64,000 nt of DNA, taken from assembly GCF_004366815.1 (NCBI RefSeq), contig NZ_SORI01000005.1:1-64000 (forward strand), read 5' to 3'. Shown here piece by piece: positions 32,917 to 41,585 of this stretch. The notes beneath the pieces are model-generated. The model made no database searches. It was not told the origin of the DNA and was given only the letters and a program-made list of their open reading frames with translations. Every line of letters begins with the position of its first letter. Position 1 is the stretch's first letter. The position numbers and the translations under genes were made by a program. This stretch comes from Aminivibrio pyruvatiphilus (lineage in GTDB: Bacteria > Synergistota > Synergistia > Synergistales > Aminobacteriaceae).

Positions 32917-33210
32917 ATGGGAGCTTTTGGCGGATGCTGCGGAACCGTGACCGAGAAGGCACTCAGTTCACTTGCCGTGGGTGAAGGCGGCGTGGTTTCG
33001 AAAATAGGCGGGGACGGCGGGCTCAAGAGACGTATTCTGGAAATGGGCCTTGTTCCCGGCACCGAGATTCGGGTGGAGCGGAAGGCTCCGCTGAACGATC
33101 CCGTTTCCGTATGGTTCAGGGGCTACGAGCTCAGCCTGAGGGTTGACGAGGCCGATGCCGTGTTCGTCCGCCCGAAGGGCTGCGCGGGATGCGGCGGGGG
33201 GTGCAAGTGA
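32917..33210 (+). CDS. feoA: FeoA-like protein with Cys-rich ends
   Basis: A 97-residue FeoA-domain protein ([20 protein letters not shown]). It differs from the first copy by an N-terminal GGCCG pair of cysteines and a C-terminal [10 protein letters not shown] tail, which could bind iron or form disulfides. GGAGGAGG precedes the ATG. Its stop overlaps the feoB start by one base (TGATG), so the two are coupled and this is probably the FeoA that works with FeoB. Confidence 0.9.
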   Translation: MGAFGGCCGTVTEKALSSLAVGEGGVVSKIGGDGGLKRRILEMGLVPGTEIRVERKAPLNDPVSVWFRGYELSLRVDEADAVFVRPKGCAGCGGGCK

Positions 33211-35240
33211 TGGGCTACACGGTAGCCCTCACGGGAAACCCCAATACGGGCAAGACGAGCCTGTTCAACGCCCTGACGGGGTCGAACCAGCACGTGGGCA
33301 ACTGGCCCGGAGTCACCGTGGAGCGGAAGGAAGGCCGGTTCAGGATAGGGGACGGCGAGGTGAAGGTGGTGGACCTGCCGGGGATCTACAGCCTCGGCGC
33401 AGCATCCCTCGACGAGGAGATCGCCGCGGATTTCCTTCTCCGGAGCCGCCCCGACCTGGCCATCGTGGTGGCCGACGGGTCCAACCTGGAGAGAAGCCTC
33501 TACCTGGCCGTGCAGATGCTGGAGACGGGGACGCCCCTGGTGCTCGCCCTGAACATGATGGACATGGCAGCGGAAAAGGGGATCACCATAGACGTGGAAA
33601 AACTGTCCTCCCTCCTCGGCATACCGGTGGTTCCCACGGTGGCCCGCCGGAAGGAGGGGATCGAGGATCTCAAGAAGAGAGTGCTCCAGGAGCTGAAGAA
33701 CAGGACGGCGCCTCTGAATTCCTTCTCCCTGCCCTACGGCGAGAGGCTCGCCCCTCTTTTCGATAGCATGGAGGCCTTCCTCTCATCGAAACCGGAGCTG
33801 ATTCCGGGGCTTCCCGCCCGCACGGCGGCGGTGAAGTTCACCGAAGGGGACCCCGCCGTTCTTGCTTCGGCGGAGGCGGCAGGCCTCCGCAGTGAACTGG
33901 AGGCCATTCTTTCCCGCGAAGGGGCTTCCGTGGAGGCATCCCTGGGGTACGACCTCCAGACGGCGGTGATCGAGCGGCGGTGGGGCTTTGTCTCGGGCGT
34001 GACCGCCGAGTCCGTCACCCGGGACCTCTCCCTGAAGACACGGCTCTCCCTTTCCGACAGGATCGACCGGGTGGTGACGTCGAGGACCCTCGGCCTTCCC
34101 CTGTTCTTCCTGGTGACATGGGCCATCTTCCGGCTCACCTATGCCCTGGGAGACCCCCTGGTGGAGATCTTCGAAGGGCTCTTCGAATCCCTTGGGGAGC
34201 GCTCCGCAGAATTCCTGGCCGGCGCCGGACTCTCCGGTGTCCTGGTCTCCTTCATCCAGGACGGCCTCATCGGGGGCGTGGGATCCGTGGTGGTGTTCTT
34301 TCCCCACATCTTCATCCTCTTCGCCTTCATCGCCGTCCTCGAGGACTCGGGGTACATGGCCAGGGGGGCCTTCGTCATGGACAGGCTCATGCATCTCATG
34401 GGGCTCCACGGCAAGAGCTTCATTCCCATGCTCATGGGCTTCGGGTGCAACGTGCCGTCCATGATGGCCACCCGGATACTCGAACGGCCCCGGGACAGGA
34501 TGATCACTCTGCTCATCCTGCCCTTCATGAGCTGCTCGGCCCGCCTGCCGGTATTCGTTCTCTTCTCCGGCGCTTTCTTCGGCGCTCACGCAGGAACGGC
34601 CGTCTTCTCCCTCTACATACTGGGGATCATGGTGGCCATAGGGGCTGCCAAGATCCTGGGGAGTACCCTCTTCAAGGGAGAATCGTCCCAGCTCGTCATG
34701 GAGCTCCCCCCTTACCACATCCCCTCGACGGGGATGGTGCTCCGGCACGCCTGGGAGCGGGGATTCCTCTTCCTTCAGAAGGCGGGCACCTTCATTCTCC
34801 TCTCTGTGGTGGCCGTGTGGGCCCTGGCGAGCCTTCCCTGGGGCGTGGAATACGGATCCGAAGAAAGCCTCGTGGGGAGCATAGGGAAAGTGCTGGCCCC
34901 GCTGTTCGAACCCGCCGGATTCGGCTTCTGGCAGGCGGCGGTGGCCCTCTTCTTCGGCTTCCTGGCCAAGGAAGTGGTGGTGGGAACCTTCGGCGCACTG
35001 CTCGGCGCCGGGGAGGCCGGGCTCACGGCGGCCCTTCCCACCCTCTTCACCCCCCTCTCCGCCTATGCCTTCCTCGTGATGACCCTGCTCTACGTCCCCT
35101 GCGTGGCGGCGGTGGCGGCCTTCAGGCGAGAGACGGGAAGCTGGAAGTGGACCTTCTTCATGATCGCCTACACCACCCTCGTGGGTTACGGCGGCGCGGT
35201 TCTCGTCTACCAGGGAGGCCGTCTTCTCGGCCTCGGGTAA
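33210..35240 (+). CDS. feoB: Ferrous iron transporter FeoB
   Basis: A 676-residue Fe2+ permease. The N-terminal G domain has [12 protein letters not shown] (G1), DLPGIYSL (G3) and ALNMMDMA (G4, NxMD type). It is followed by a helical GDI region and a C-terminal membrane domain with two Gate segments ([28 protein letters not shown]) bearing the conserved Cys. The length is typical without the FeoC-like extension. ATG 33210 overlaps the feoA2 stop; an upstream ATG at 33189 is inside feoA2. It imports Fe2+ under anaerobic conditions. Confidence 0.97.
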   Translation: MGYTVALTGNPNTGKTSLFNALTGSNQHVGNWPGVTVERKEGRFRIGDGEVKVVDLPGIYSLGAASLDEEIAADFLLRSRPDLAIVVADGSNLERSLYLAVQMLETGTPLVLALNMMDMAAEKGITIDVEKLSSLLGIPVVPTVARRKEGIEDLKKRVLQELKNRTAPLNSFSLPYGERLAPLFDSMEAFLSSKPELIPGLPARTAAVKFTEGDPAVLASAEAAGLRSELEAILSREGASVEASLGYDLQTAVIERRWGFVSGVTAESVTRDLSLKTRLSLSDRIDRVVTSRTLGLPLFFLVTWAIFRLTYALGDPLVEIFEGLFESLGERSAEFLAGAGLSGVLVSFIQDGLIGGVGSVVVFFPHIFILFAFIAVLEDSGYMARGAFVMDRLMHLMGLHGKSFIPMLMGFGCNVPSMMATRILERPRDRMITLLILPFMSCSARLPVFVLFSGAFFGAHAGTAVFSLYILGIMVAIGAAKILGSTLFKGESSQLVMELPPYHIPSTGMVLRHAWERGFLFLQKAGTFILLSVVAVWALASLPWGVEYGSEESLVGSIGKVLAPLFEPAGFGFWQAAVALFFGFLAKEVVVGTFGALLGAGEAGLTAALPTLFTPLSAYAFLVMTLLYVPCVAAVAAFRRETGSWKWTFFMIAYTTLVGYGGAVLVYQGGRLLGLG

Positions 35241-35263
35241 GAAAAAGCGTCACAGACTCCTTT

Positions 35264-35298
35264 CAGCCCCTTCCCTCCCGGACAGGGGCTGTTATTTT
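35264..35298 (+). terminator. Intrinsic terminator after feoB
   Basis: CAGCCCCT (35264-35271) pairs with AGGGGCTG (35284-35291), followed by TTATTTTT. It lies 24 bp after the feoB stop and only 8 bp before the folded RNA at 35306. Confidence 0.85.
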
Positions 35299-35305
35299 TG
35301 TTTCA

Positions 35306-35439
35306 GGGCAGAGGGAGTGTTGCCGGGCGCAGTGCCAAGGCCGAGAAACCGACAAGGATGTCGGTTTCAGGCGCAGTTGTTACGGATGACAATGTGCGCC
35401 GGCGGCCCAAACGAGCACCGGTAACACTCCCCGCTGCCC
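35306..35439 (+). ncRNA. Unassigned, highly folded RNA (riboswitch-like or small RNA)
   Basis: The ends pair over 20 bp: 35306-35326 (GGGCAG, then GGGAGTGTTGCCGG) with 35418-35439 (CCGGTAACACTCCC, then CTGCCC). Inside, an asymmetric 12/10-nt internal loop leads to a 5-bp helix (GGCCG 35339-35343 / CGGCC 35403-35407). That helix closes a three-way junction with a 10-bp hairpin (35345-35368, AGGA loop) and a second hairpin (35370-35400, GGCGCA/TGCGCC). The first hairpin top, ACAAGGATGT, fits the CsrA-binding consensus with GGA in the loop. The 3' end of the long helix can instead pair into a terminator. No riboswitch class was recognised. A MITE with 20-bp inverted ends is an alternative. Confidence 0.6.
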
Positions 35440-35465
35440 ATGGACTAATGAAAGGGGGCATTTTT
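35435..35465 (+). terminator. Possible terminator competing with the folded RNA
   Basis: TGCCC (35435-35439), which forms the foot of the long RNA helix, can instead pair with GGGCA (35456-35460), followed by five T. The stem is short with a long loop, so it is weak alone. The mutually exclusive pairing is what makes it noteworthy. Confidence 0.35.
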
Positions 35466-35536
35466 CTTCCTTTTCCGCCCGGGTCTGGTAGAATGAGCGG
35501 AAAACACCAGCATGACCGGCGAACAAGGAAAGGACG

Positions 35537-36421
35537 ATGGTGTTCATGGACCTTCTCTTCGAACCCCTCTCCCTGGAAAAAGCGGACCGCTACAGAGAGC
35601 TCTATGAAGCCTGCCCCAGGCGGTCATCCTACTATTCCTTCGGCAGCCTCTGGGCCTGGAGGAACATCTTCGGCTTCTCCTGGGCCTTCCGGGAGGGAAT
35701 GTGCTGGATACGGACCGGTTCGGGCACCCTGTGGGCGCCCGTGGGCCCCTGGGAATCGGCGGACTGGAGGAAGATTCTCCCGGAAATCTTTCCCGGGAGG
35801 GCAGAATTTGCCTATGCCCCCGACGGCCTGACGAGAATCTGGACCGACCTCTTCCGGGACAGGATCACAGCCAGGGAAGTTCGTTCCCAGTGGGAATACC
35901 TTCATTCCGTCCAGGACCTCATCGCCCTGAGGGGCAACCGCTTTTCCAGGAAGCGGAGCCACATCCGCCAGTTCGTGAAAAACTATGCCTTCCGGTACCG
36001 TTCCCTGGGCTCCGGCGACGGTGACTCCGTCCTGGAAGCCCAGAAACTGTGGCTTGCGGAGCGCCCCGAATCCCCCGCCCTTCTCCGGGAAAACGAGGCG
36101 GTACAGGAGATGGTCCGGGAATGGCGGAACATCCCCGGTCTTCTCGGCGGCCTTCTGGATGTGGACGGAGTGCCGGCGGCCTACACCATTGCCGAGGCCA
36201 TCCCCGGCGACACGGTGATGATCCATTTCGAAAAGGCCCTGCCCTCCTACAACGGGGCCTACCAGGCCATCAACCGCATGTTTCTCCAGAACACCGCCTC
36301 CTCCTTCGCCACGGTCAACCGGGAGGAGGACCTGGGCGACGAGGGGATGCGGGTGGCCAAGATGTCCTACCATCCCGTGGGCTTCCTGAAAAAGTACACC
36401 CTCTCATGGTTCCCCGACTGA
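35537..36421 (+). CDS. DUF2156 (LPG-synthase C-terminal-like) protein
   Basis: A 294-residue protein of the DUF2156 family, a GNAT-like acyl/aminoacyltransferase fold related to the C-terminal part of phosphatidylglycerol lysyltransferase. Typical segments are GNRFSRKRSHIRQFVKNY and the C-terminal NREEDLGDEGMRVAKMSY followed by PVGFLKKY. No membrane part is present, so it is soluble. The aminoacyl donor and acceptor are unknown. It starts after the folded RNA and overlaps the first type II secretion gene by 16 bp, so it is probably transcribed with that operon. Confidence 0.85.
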   Translation: MVFMDLLFEPLSLEKADRYRELYEACPRRSSYYSFGSLWAWRNIFGFSWAFREGMCWIRTGSGTLWAPVGPWESADWRKILPEIFPGRAEFAYAPDGLTRIWTDLFRDRITAREVRSQWEYLHSVQDLIALRGNRFSRKRSHIRQFVKNYAFRYRSLGSGDGDSVLEAQKLWLAERPESPALLRENEAVQEMVREWRNIPGLLGGLLDVDGVPAAYTIAEAIPGDTVMIHFEKALPSYNGAYQAINRMFLQNTASSFATVNREEDLGDEGMRVAKMSYHPVGFLKKYTLSWFPD

Positions 36422-37029
36422 TCCGGCTCTGTCTTTCGTGCCGTTCCCGTGGATTCACCCTGGCCGAAGTCCTGGTGGTTCTCGCCCTGTTCGGCCTCAT
36501 CGCCGCCCTCGCCTTCGCACCGTCGGTGATTCTCGTCAGGGGGCTCGGAGAAGCGAGGACGGAGACGGCGAAGGAACAGGTTTCGGACTATCTCCTGGGG
36601 CGGATCGCCGCGGAGATGCGCCTCTCGCCCCGATATTTCCCGGGCGGACCGGCGGTGGCGGCCGTCCGCAAGGATCTCCTTGGAGGCCTGGCTGACGACA
36701 GGCTTGCCTTCTGGAGCGACTACGGCGGCGAGCCTGGAGTCAGGGCATGGAAGGTGTTCCGCCCCGGGGCGGGCAGGGACGGTGCCCCGGGGATATACCG
36801 CTGGATCCTTCCCCTGGCTTCTCCGGGAGCAGTGGAATGGGAAAACCTCGACCCCGCAGGAGGCAGGCTTTTTATCCCCGGTGCCGATTTCCTGAGGATT
36901 TCCGTTCTCTCCGCCGAAACGGGCGAATGGGGCGACGACTATGAAGGCCCGAGGCCAAGGGGCGTCAGGTTCGAGGCCCGGACAGGGAAGGAGGCGGTCT
37001 TCCGTGAGGACTGGCTTCCTCCCGAGTAA
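36406..37029 (+). CDS. gspJ: Type II secretion minor pseudopilin GspJ-like
   Basis: A 207-residue pseudopilin. After a short basic leader (MVPRLIRLCLSCRSRG) comes the prepilin motif G/FTLAEVLVVLALFGLIAAL, with Glu at position +5 for N-methylation. It is cleaved by a prepilin peptidase encoded elsewhere. Size and the position before GspK favour GspJ, part of the pilus tip complex. The start lies 16 bp inside the DUF2156 gene. Confidence 0.82.
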   Translation: MVPRLIRLCLSCRSRGFTLAEVLVVLALFGLIAALAFAPSVILVRGLGEARTETAKEQVSDYLLGRIAAEMRLSPRYFPGGPAVAAVRKDLLGGLADDRLAFWSDYGGEPGVRAWKVFRPGAGRDGAPGIYRWILPLASPGAVEWENLDPAGGRLFIPGADFLRISVLSAETGEWGDDYEGPRPRGVRFEARTGKEAVFREDWLPPE

Positions 37030-37927
37030 AAAACGAAGAGGCCTTGTCCTTCTCTCGGTCCTCCTGGTGTCCCTCTTCCTGCTGGCTGCCTCCACCGGAT
37101 TCGCCGTCTTCGCCAGGAGGTCCGTGAGAGCCTTCGACGGACAGCGGCGGACCTTCACGGCCAGGATGGTCTGCGAAGCCGCCCTCCCCGCCGCGAAGGC
37201 CCTGATCGGGCTCCACCCCGGAAAGGCCCACGCTCCGGGGGACGATGTCTTCGCTCCCCGGACCCTCGCCTTTCCCGAAGCGGGTGTGACCGTGGAGATG
37301 ACCATCATTCCCCTGAACGACCGTTTCCCGCTGAACGGGATCTTCCTTCCCGACGGGCGGACGGTGAGGTCCGAGCTCGCGGGACCGTGGAGGCGGCTGT
37401 GGCGGCAGGCCGGGGCCGAGAATCTCGAAGCCGTGGTGCTGGACTTTCTCGACGGGGACGGGGAACCCCGCCTCGGCGGAGGCGAGCGGGACGGGTACCT
37501 GAACAGGCCCCTTCTCTCCCTGGAGGAGCTGCTTTTTGTTCCGGGAATGACGGCGGATATCCTCTACGGAACCGAAGGCCGCCCCGGGATCGGACCCCTT
37601 GTCACCCTCCGGTCCGACGGAAAGATCAACGCCAACACGGCTCCTGCGGAGGTGCTGGCTCTCCTGGACGGCCTGGACGGGAACATCGCCGCCGAACTGG
37701 TCCGGGCGAGAGAAACCAGGGTTTTCTCTTCCATGGAGGACCTGTCTTCCGTGCCGTCCTTTCCGGCGTCGGCCAGGGCCCAGCTCATGAACGCGGTCTC
37801 CTTTACGAGCAGCCATTTCCGGGTGTCCTTTCTCGTTGAGTTTGCCGATGGTCAAAAGACCCCCCTGGAGGTTATACTGGAACAAAAAGGTGCGGTGACC
37901 GACACGGTCCGATGGGAGGAACCGTAG
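37004..37927 (+). CDS. gspK: Type II secretion minor pseudopilin GspK
   Basis: A 307-residue GspK-like protein. The hydrophobic N-terminus (KKRRGLVLLSVLLVSLFLLA) lacks the +5 Glu, as usual for GspK. The body carries the GspK domain with SDGKINANTAPAEVLALL, the helix-hairpin-helix-like signature. It caps the pseudopilus tip. GTG 37004 with AAGGAGG 9 bp upstream is the best start; an in-frame ATG at 36941 lies within gspJ. Its stop directly touches the next coding sequence. Confidence 0.88.
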   Translation: MRTGFLPSKKRRGLVLLSVLLVSLFLLAASTGFAVFARRSVRAFDGQRRTFTARMVCEAALPAAKALIGLHPGKAHAPGDDVFAPRTLAFPEAGVTVEMTIIPLNDRFPLNGIFLPDGRTVRSELAGPWRRLWRQAGAENLEAVVLDFLDGDGEPRLGGGERDGYLNRPLLSLEELLFVPGMTADILYGTEGRPGIGPLVTLRSDGKINANTAPAEVLALLDGLDGNIAAELVRARETRVFSSMEDLSSVPSFPASARAQLMNAVSFTSSHFRVSFLVEFADGQKTPLEVILEQKGAVTDTVRWEEP

Positions 37928-39145
37928 ATTACCAGACGTCAGATTTCCTCGTTTTTCCTCAAGACCGGGGACGGATTTCGCCTCCTCGAAAACGGCGGCA
38001 GTCCCTCCGGAGAAAGGAGCACCGGGAACAGTCTTCCTTCCCGGGGCGCCCTTGTTCTGTACCCCTTCCGGACCCTCTCGGTGCACCCCTTTTCCTTTCC
38101 CTTCCGCCCGCTCAAGGACGTGCGCAGCGCCCTCTCCCTCAGATTTCTCCCCCTGCTTTCCGGGGAGGAGGCCGTGGACATCATCCCGTGGATCTCCGGC
38201 GCCGGAGGAGGGGGAGCCGAGGGAGCCGCGTGGTGTGTTGCGGCCTCCGAGGTACCCGGAGACGGGGTTCCCCTGCAGGGAAACATCTGCTGGCCCCTTC
38301 CCCTGGCCCTGGCTTCCATGGTGGACGGCGAAGGGATCGCCGTGTTCCGCGGGATGGGGATTACCGCCTCGGCCGTATTTTCCGGAGGGGTTCCCGTCTT
38401 CTGCAGGTGCGGCAGTGAGGAAGAGGGAGTCCGGGGCTCTGAAGAGGGCGGCGGTATGGACGGAGATGTCCGCCTCTGCAGGGAATTCGCCCTTGCTTCC
38501 GGCCGAGAGGGACTCGCAGCTTCGGTCTGGACGGGGACGTCCCCGGGCGAGCTCCTGGAGGCAGCCCGGCAGACTGCGGCCCGTTTTCCGGCCTTTCTTT
38601 CCGTGAACATTTCCCGGCCCGCCCTGGAAGCCGCTCTCGCCAGGGAGAGGACGGCCCGGGTCCTCAGAAACTTTTCCGCCGCCGCCGCGTTTCTCGGGGC
38701 GGTCTTCTGCGCCGTTCAGTTCTCCCTCTCCCTGCAGGTCCGTTCTTCCCTGGAGAGGATTTCCGCCGAGGCGGCGGCCCTCTACCGGGAGATCGCCGGT
38801 CCGTCGGAGCGGATCGTGGACCCTCTCTCCCAGGCCCGGGGCAAACTGGCGGAACTTCGGGGAAGCGGAGGGGACGACAGCTCCCTCTCCCTCTTTCTCG
38901 GCCACCTCGGAAGGGCGTGGACCGGCGGAGACGGGGGAAGAAAATCCGGCTTCCCGGTCCTCGACCAGATGCGGTACACCGGCGAGAGTGCCGAGCTGAC
39001 AGGGACGGCCCAGACCATGGAGGCCATCCAGGCCCTCCGGACGGCGGCTGATTCCGGGGGGTTCAGGGCTTCCCTGGGGGACATCCAGCAGATCCCCGGC
39101 GGAGGACTGAGATTTTCCCTGTCCCTGAGGAGGGAAAAGCCGTGA
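37928..39145 (+). CDS. gspL: Type II secretion GspL-like protein with probable ATT start
   Basis: A 405-residue protein: an N-terminal actin-like cytoplasmic part (ALVLYPFRTLSVHPFSFPF is the recognisable strand-rich segment), one membrane helix (about residues 250-270: NFSAAAAFLGAVFCAVQFSL) and a periplasmic ferredoxin-like part. GspL links the ATPase GspE to GspM. The frame opens directly after the gspK stop, yet the first ATG/GTG/TTG is GTG at 38081, 51 codons later. The codon after the gspK TAG is ATT, with GGGAGGA placed 8 bp upstream, so a rare ATT start is proposed. Homology is by position and layout; sequence similarity is weak. Confidence 0.7.
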   Translation: MTRRQISSFFLKTGDGFRLLENGGSPSGERSTGNSLPSRGALVLYPFRTLSVHPFSFPFRPLKDVRSALSLRFLPLLSGEEAVDIIPWISGAGGGGAEGAAWCVAASEVPGDGVPLQGNICWPLPLALASMVDGEGIAVFRGMGITASAVFSGGVPVFCRCGSEEEGVRGSEEGGGMDGDVRLCREFALASGREGLAASVWTGTSPGELLEAARQTAARFPAFLSVNISRPALEAALARERTARVLRNFSAAAAFLGAVFCAVQFSLSLQVRSSLERISAEAAALYREIAGPSERIVDPLSQARGKLAELRGSGGDDSSLSLFLGHLGRAWTGGDGGRKSGFPVLDQMRYTGESAELTGTAQTMEAIQALRTAADSGGFRASLGDIQQIPGGGLRFSLSLRREKP

Positions 39146-39693
39146 AACGCTTCCTGTACGCCTCCATGCCCTCCCTCCTGGGAAAGGACGACAGCGGCCC
39201 CGGGGCGGAACGCCGGGCCCTTCTCCTGCTGCTCCTGGCCCTTCTCGCCTGGGGAGCTGCCTTCTCCCTCTGGAGCGACGGCAGGGACCTCCGGGCAAGG
39301 AGAGAGCTCCAGAAAAAACGGTTTGACGATCTCGCCGCGGTGACCGGGGAATACCGGGCACTCCGGCAGGCAGCCGGGACAGGACGGATTCCCCTTCCCG
39401 CCGACGTTGAGGAGGATCTCCTCACCGCCGTTTCCAACGCCGTGGCCTCCCTCGGTCTCCGGTCGAACATGCTGAGCCTGAGCAGCACCACGGGACGGGG
39501 GGGCGCCGGCGCCGTCTCCGTGACGCTGGAGGCCCTGTCCTCAGAGAGCCTGGCCCGCTTCCTCCAGGAGACGGAGCGGAGAGGCATCCATTCCTTCTCC
39601 GCCGACCTCCGGACGGTACGGAGCACTTCGGCCGAAGGGGCCCCGGGACGGACCATATCAGCGGTGCTCCTTCTCGGGAGGCAGGGGCCATGA
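39142..39693 (+). CDS. gspM: Type II secretion GspM-like protein
   Basis: A 183-residue protein with a cytoplasmic N-terminus of about 25 residues, one membrane helix (ALLLLLLALLAWGAAFSLW), a coiled-coil segment and a ferredoxin-like periplasmic domain. This layout and its place after gspL identify it as the GspM (PilO-like) assembly partner of GspL. The GTG start overlaps the gspL stop (GTGA). Confidence 0.78.
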   Translation: MKRFLYASMPSLLGKDDSGPGAERRALLLLLLALLAWGAAFSLWSDGRDLRARRELQKKRFDDLAAVTGEYRALRQAAGTGRIPLPADVEEDLLTAVSNAVASLGLRSNMLSLSSTTGRGGAGAVSVTLEALSSESLARFLQETERRGIHSFSADLRTVRSTSAEGAPGRTISAVLLLGRQGP

Positions 39694-40310
39694 AAGCCGG
39701 AAGGACGGTCCTGTTTCTTCTATTCTCGGCGGCGGTGTTCGGGCTGTCCTTCCTTGTCTTCTTTCCCTTCGGGGCAGGAACGGAGGCGGCCTGGAGCAGG
39801 GCTGTCCGGGCGGCGTCGGAAAAGGGCTTTTTCCTTGACGCTTCTTCCGTGTCAGCGGAGGGACGCCTTCCTCCCGGGGCGGTACTCCTCAATGTCCGGC
39901 TCCGGTCCCCTCTCCTCTCGGGAGAGGCCGGCCGGATCACGGTTGTCTTTTCGCCCGGCGGCACCATAGCCGGCCTTGCACCGGCGGCCTCGCTCAGGCT
40001 TGAGAGGGTATCGGTGAACCTTCCCCTTCCGGGGGAGCAGCCCCTCTTTCTCGCTGCGGTCGAGGCCAGGCTGGTCTTCCGGTCCGACAGGGTCGAGGTG
40101 CTGGAATTCCGGACTTCCGGGGAGCTTGACGTTTCCGGGACGGCGGTCCTTTCATCCCGGGGCTTCGCCCTGGAGGAGGCTAATCTGACAATCGGAGGAG
40201 AGCGGGCGGCCCTTATGGAACTCTTCCGGTCCGTCCTTCCCCTGAGGCAGGAAAAACCCGGGGCCTGGATCCTGAAGAGGGGAGGGAGAAACCCTCATGG
40301 CTCGAATTGA
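39690..40310 (+). CDS. gspN: Type II secretion GspN-like protein
   Basis: A 206-residue protein with an N-terminal membrane anchor (TVLFLLFSAAVFGLSFLVFF) and a beta-rich periplasmic region, resembling GspN-type proteins (AsmA-like strands: LPPGAVLLNVRLRSPLLSGE). GspN is not universal and its role in secretion is unclear. It overlaps gspM (ATGA) and the next gene by 14 bp, so it is firmly part of the operon. Identification is by position and pattern, with moderate certainty. Confidence 0.65.
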   Translation: MKAGRTVLFLLFSAAVFGLSFLVFFPFGAGTEAAWSRAVRAASEKGFFLDASSVSAEGRLPPGAVLLNVRLRSPLLSGEAGRITVVFSPGGTIAGLAPAASLRLERVSVNLPLPGEQPLFLAAVEARLVFRSDRVEVLEFRTSGELDVSGTAVLSSRGFALEEANLTIGGERAALMELFRSVLPLRQEKPGAWILKRGGRNPHGSN

Positions 40311-41199
40311 CGACCTTCTCCGGGGAGGATCGAGGCTGGCTCTTCCCCTTCTCGGGGCGGCCCTTTTCTCGGCAATGGCAGGGTACTGGGCGGCCGGAAT
40401 GGTGGAGGAACGGCTGTTTCTCCTGTCCGTGGAGGAGACCGGAAAAATATCGGCCAGGGGAGCGCCGCCGCTTCCGGCGGAAAAGGAGCAGGGCCCTTCC
40501 CTGAGGGATTTTGCCGCCGGGGACCCCTTCGGGGCGGCCCCCCCGCCTTCTGAGGCGCCTTTGGTGAAGGCGCCGGAGACGGAAATTACCGTGAGTGAGC
40601 TGTACGAGCTGGAGGGCATCCGGCTCGCCGGGACGCTGCCGGGGATCGCGGTCTGGATCGACGACGGGGGAAAACAGTCCGTATTTCTCCGGGGCCAGCA
40701 GGTGAAGGGCTATGAACTGACCGAGGCCGGCGAGGACAGGGTGGTCCTCAGAAAGGGAGGCACGGTGGTGAACGTCCTCCTCCGGTACAGCGGCCACACA
40801 TCATCCAGGGCCTCGGCCCCGCCGTCTCCTCCCCAGGTTGTGAACATACCCGGCCAGGGAGTTACGGCGGCCCGTCCCGGGCAGCAGGGATCAATCCCCA
40901 GGGAGACGGTGGACAACCTGCTCATGAATCCCCTGGACGAGATGAAAAAATTCCGGCTCAGGCCGAAGTTCGACGGCGACAGGGCCCTGGGCGTGGAAGT
41001 GCAGTGGATGGACAGGAACAGCTTTCTGGAGTCCGTGGGGGTGGAGAAGGGCGACGTGATCCAGTCGGTCAACGGCCTGGAGATCCGGAACATGGGGGAC
41101 GTGGTGAACGTCATCAACTCCCTCATGGGAGGAAGCGCCTTCGATGTGCAGGTTCTCAGGGGCGGAGCTCCCGTTTCCCTGAAGTACACCATCCGGTGA
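40297..41199 (+). CDS. gspC: Type II secretion GspC with PDZ domain
   Basis: A 300-residue inner-membrane protein. It has an N-terminal membrane helix (about 15-35), a proline-rich linker, the HR domain (LYELEGIRLAGTLPGIAVWI, VFLRGQQVKGYELTEAGEDR) that binds the secretin N0 domain, a second linker, and a C-terminal PDZ domain (GVEKGDVIQSVNGLEIRNMG). GspC joins the inner-membrane platform to GspD and helps select substrates. Its place in the middle of the operon, after gspN, differs from the usual first position. Confidence 0.88.
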   Translation: MARIDDLLRGGSRLALPLLGAALFSAMAGYWAAGMVEERLFLLSVEETGKISARGAPPLPAEKEQGPSLRDFAAGDPFGAAPPPSEAPLVKAPETEITVSELYELEGIRLAGTLPGIAVWIDDGGKQSVFLRGQQVKGYELTEAGEDRVVLRKGGTVVNVLLRYSGHTSSRASAPPSPPQVVNIPGQGVTAARPGQQGSIPRETVDNLLMNPLDEMKKFRLRPKFDGDRALGVEVQWMDRNSFLESVGVEKGDVIQSVNGLEIRNMGDVVNVINSLMGGSAFDVQVLRGGAPVSLKYTIR

Positions 41200-41207
41200 A
41201 GGACCCC

Positions 41208-41585
41208 ATGGGACGGGGAAGGAAACGGGGCTTCACCCTTGCCGAGACGCTCGTGGCCGTGGCGGTCCTGGGTCTCGTAGCCGCCGGCAGCATGAGGCTG
41301 GCCGTTCTCTCCCTCCGCGCCCTCGGGGAGGTCCGGCAGGGACGTGAACAGCTCGCCCTCTCGAGGAACTTCTGGCTTCGGGCGGTCAGCGGAAAGCTGG
41401 AGAGCCGGGGCCGGGAGAACGGAATCTCCTGGGAGACCGGCAGATTCGAATTTCCGGGGCAGGACGGCCTGCCTCCCGGCTATTCCTGCGGGAAAGTCGT
41501 CATACGACCCGCCGCCGCAGCGGGGGGAAACGAAGTGGTCCTCTATGTTCCTGACCGCATGATCTCGAGGGGGAGACAACAATGA
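41208..41585 (+). CDS. gspI: Type II secretion minor pseudopilin, GspI/H-like
   Basis: A 125-residue pseudopilin with the classic prepilin leader RKRG/FTLAETLVAVAVLGLVAAG (Glu +5) and a short globular part. Size suggests GspI; only one of the H/I pair is present in this operon, so it could serve as either. ATG 41208 lies 8 bp after gspC. Its stop overlaps the secretin start (ATGA). Confidence 0.75.
   Translation: MGRGRKRGFTLAETLVAVAVLGLVAAGSMRLAVLSLRALGEVRQGREQLALSRNFWLRAVSGKLESRGRENGISWETGRFEFPGQDGLPPGYSCGKVVIRPAAAAGGNEVVLYVPDRMISRGRQQ

Noticed and set aside
35306..35439. Mobile MITE as first-choice explanation of the inverted ends
   Set aside because: No clear target-site duplication is visible and the interior folds into a specific junction with a competing terminator; kept only as an alternative.
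37912..38418. A plus-strand ORF starting ATGGGAGGA as an alternative gspL start
   Set aside because: It is in a different frame from the GspL-like protein, becomes Arg/Gly/Pro-rich, and its ATG is part of the ribosome-binding site of the ATT start.
36965..39361. A 798-codon minus-strand open frame opposite gspK-gspM
   Set aside because: The translation is rich in Gly, Arg, Pro without domains; the plus-strand secretion genes overlap normally and explain the region.
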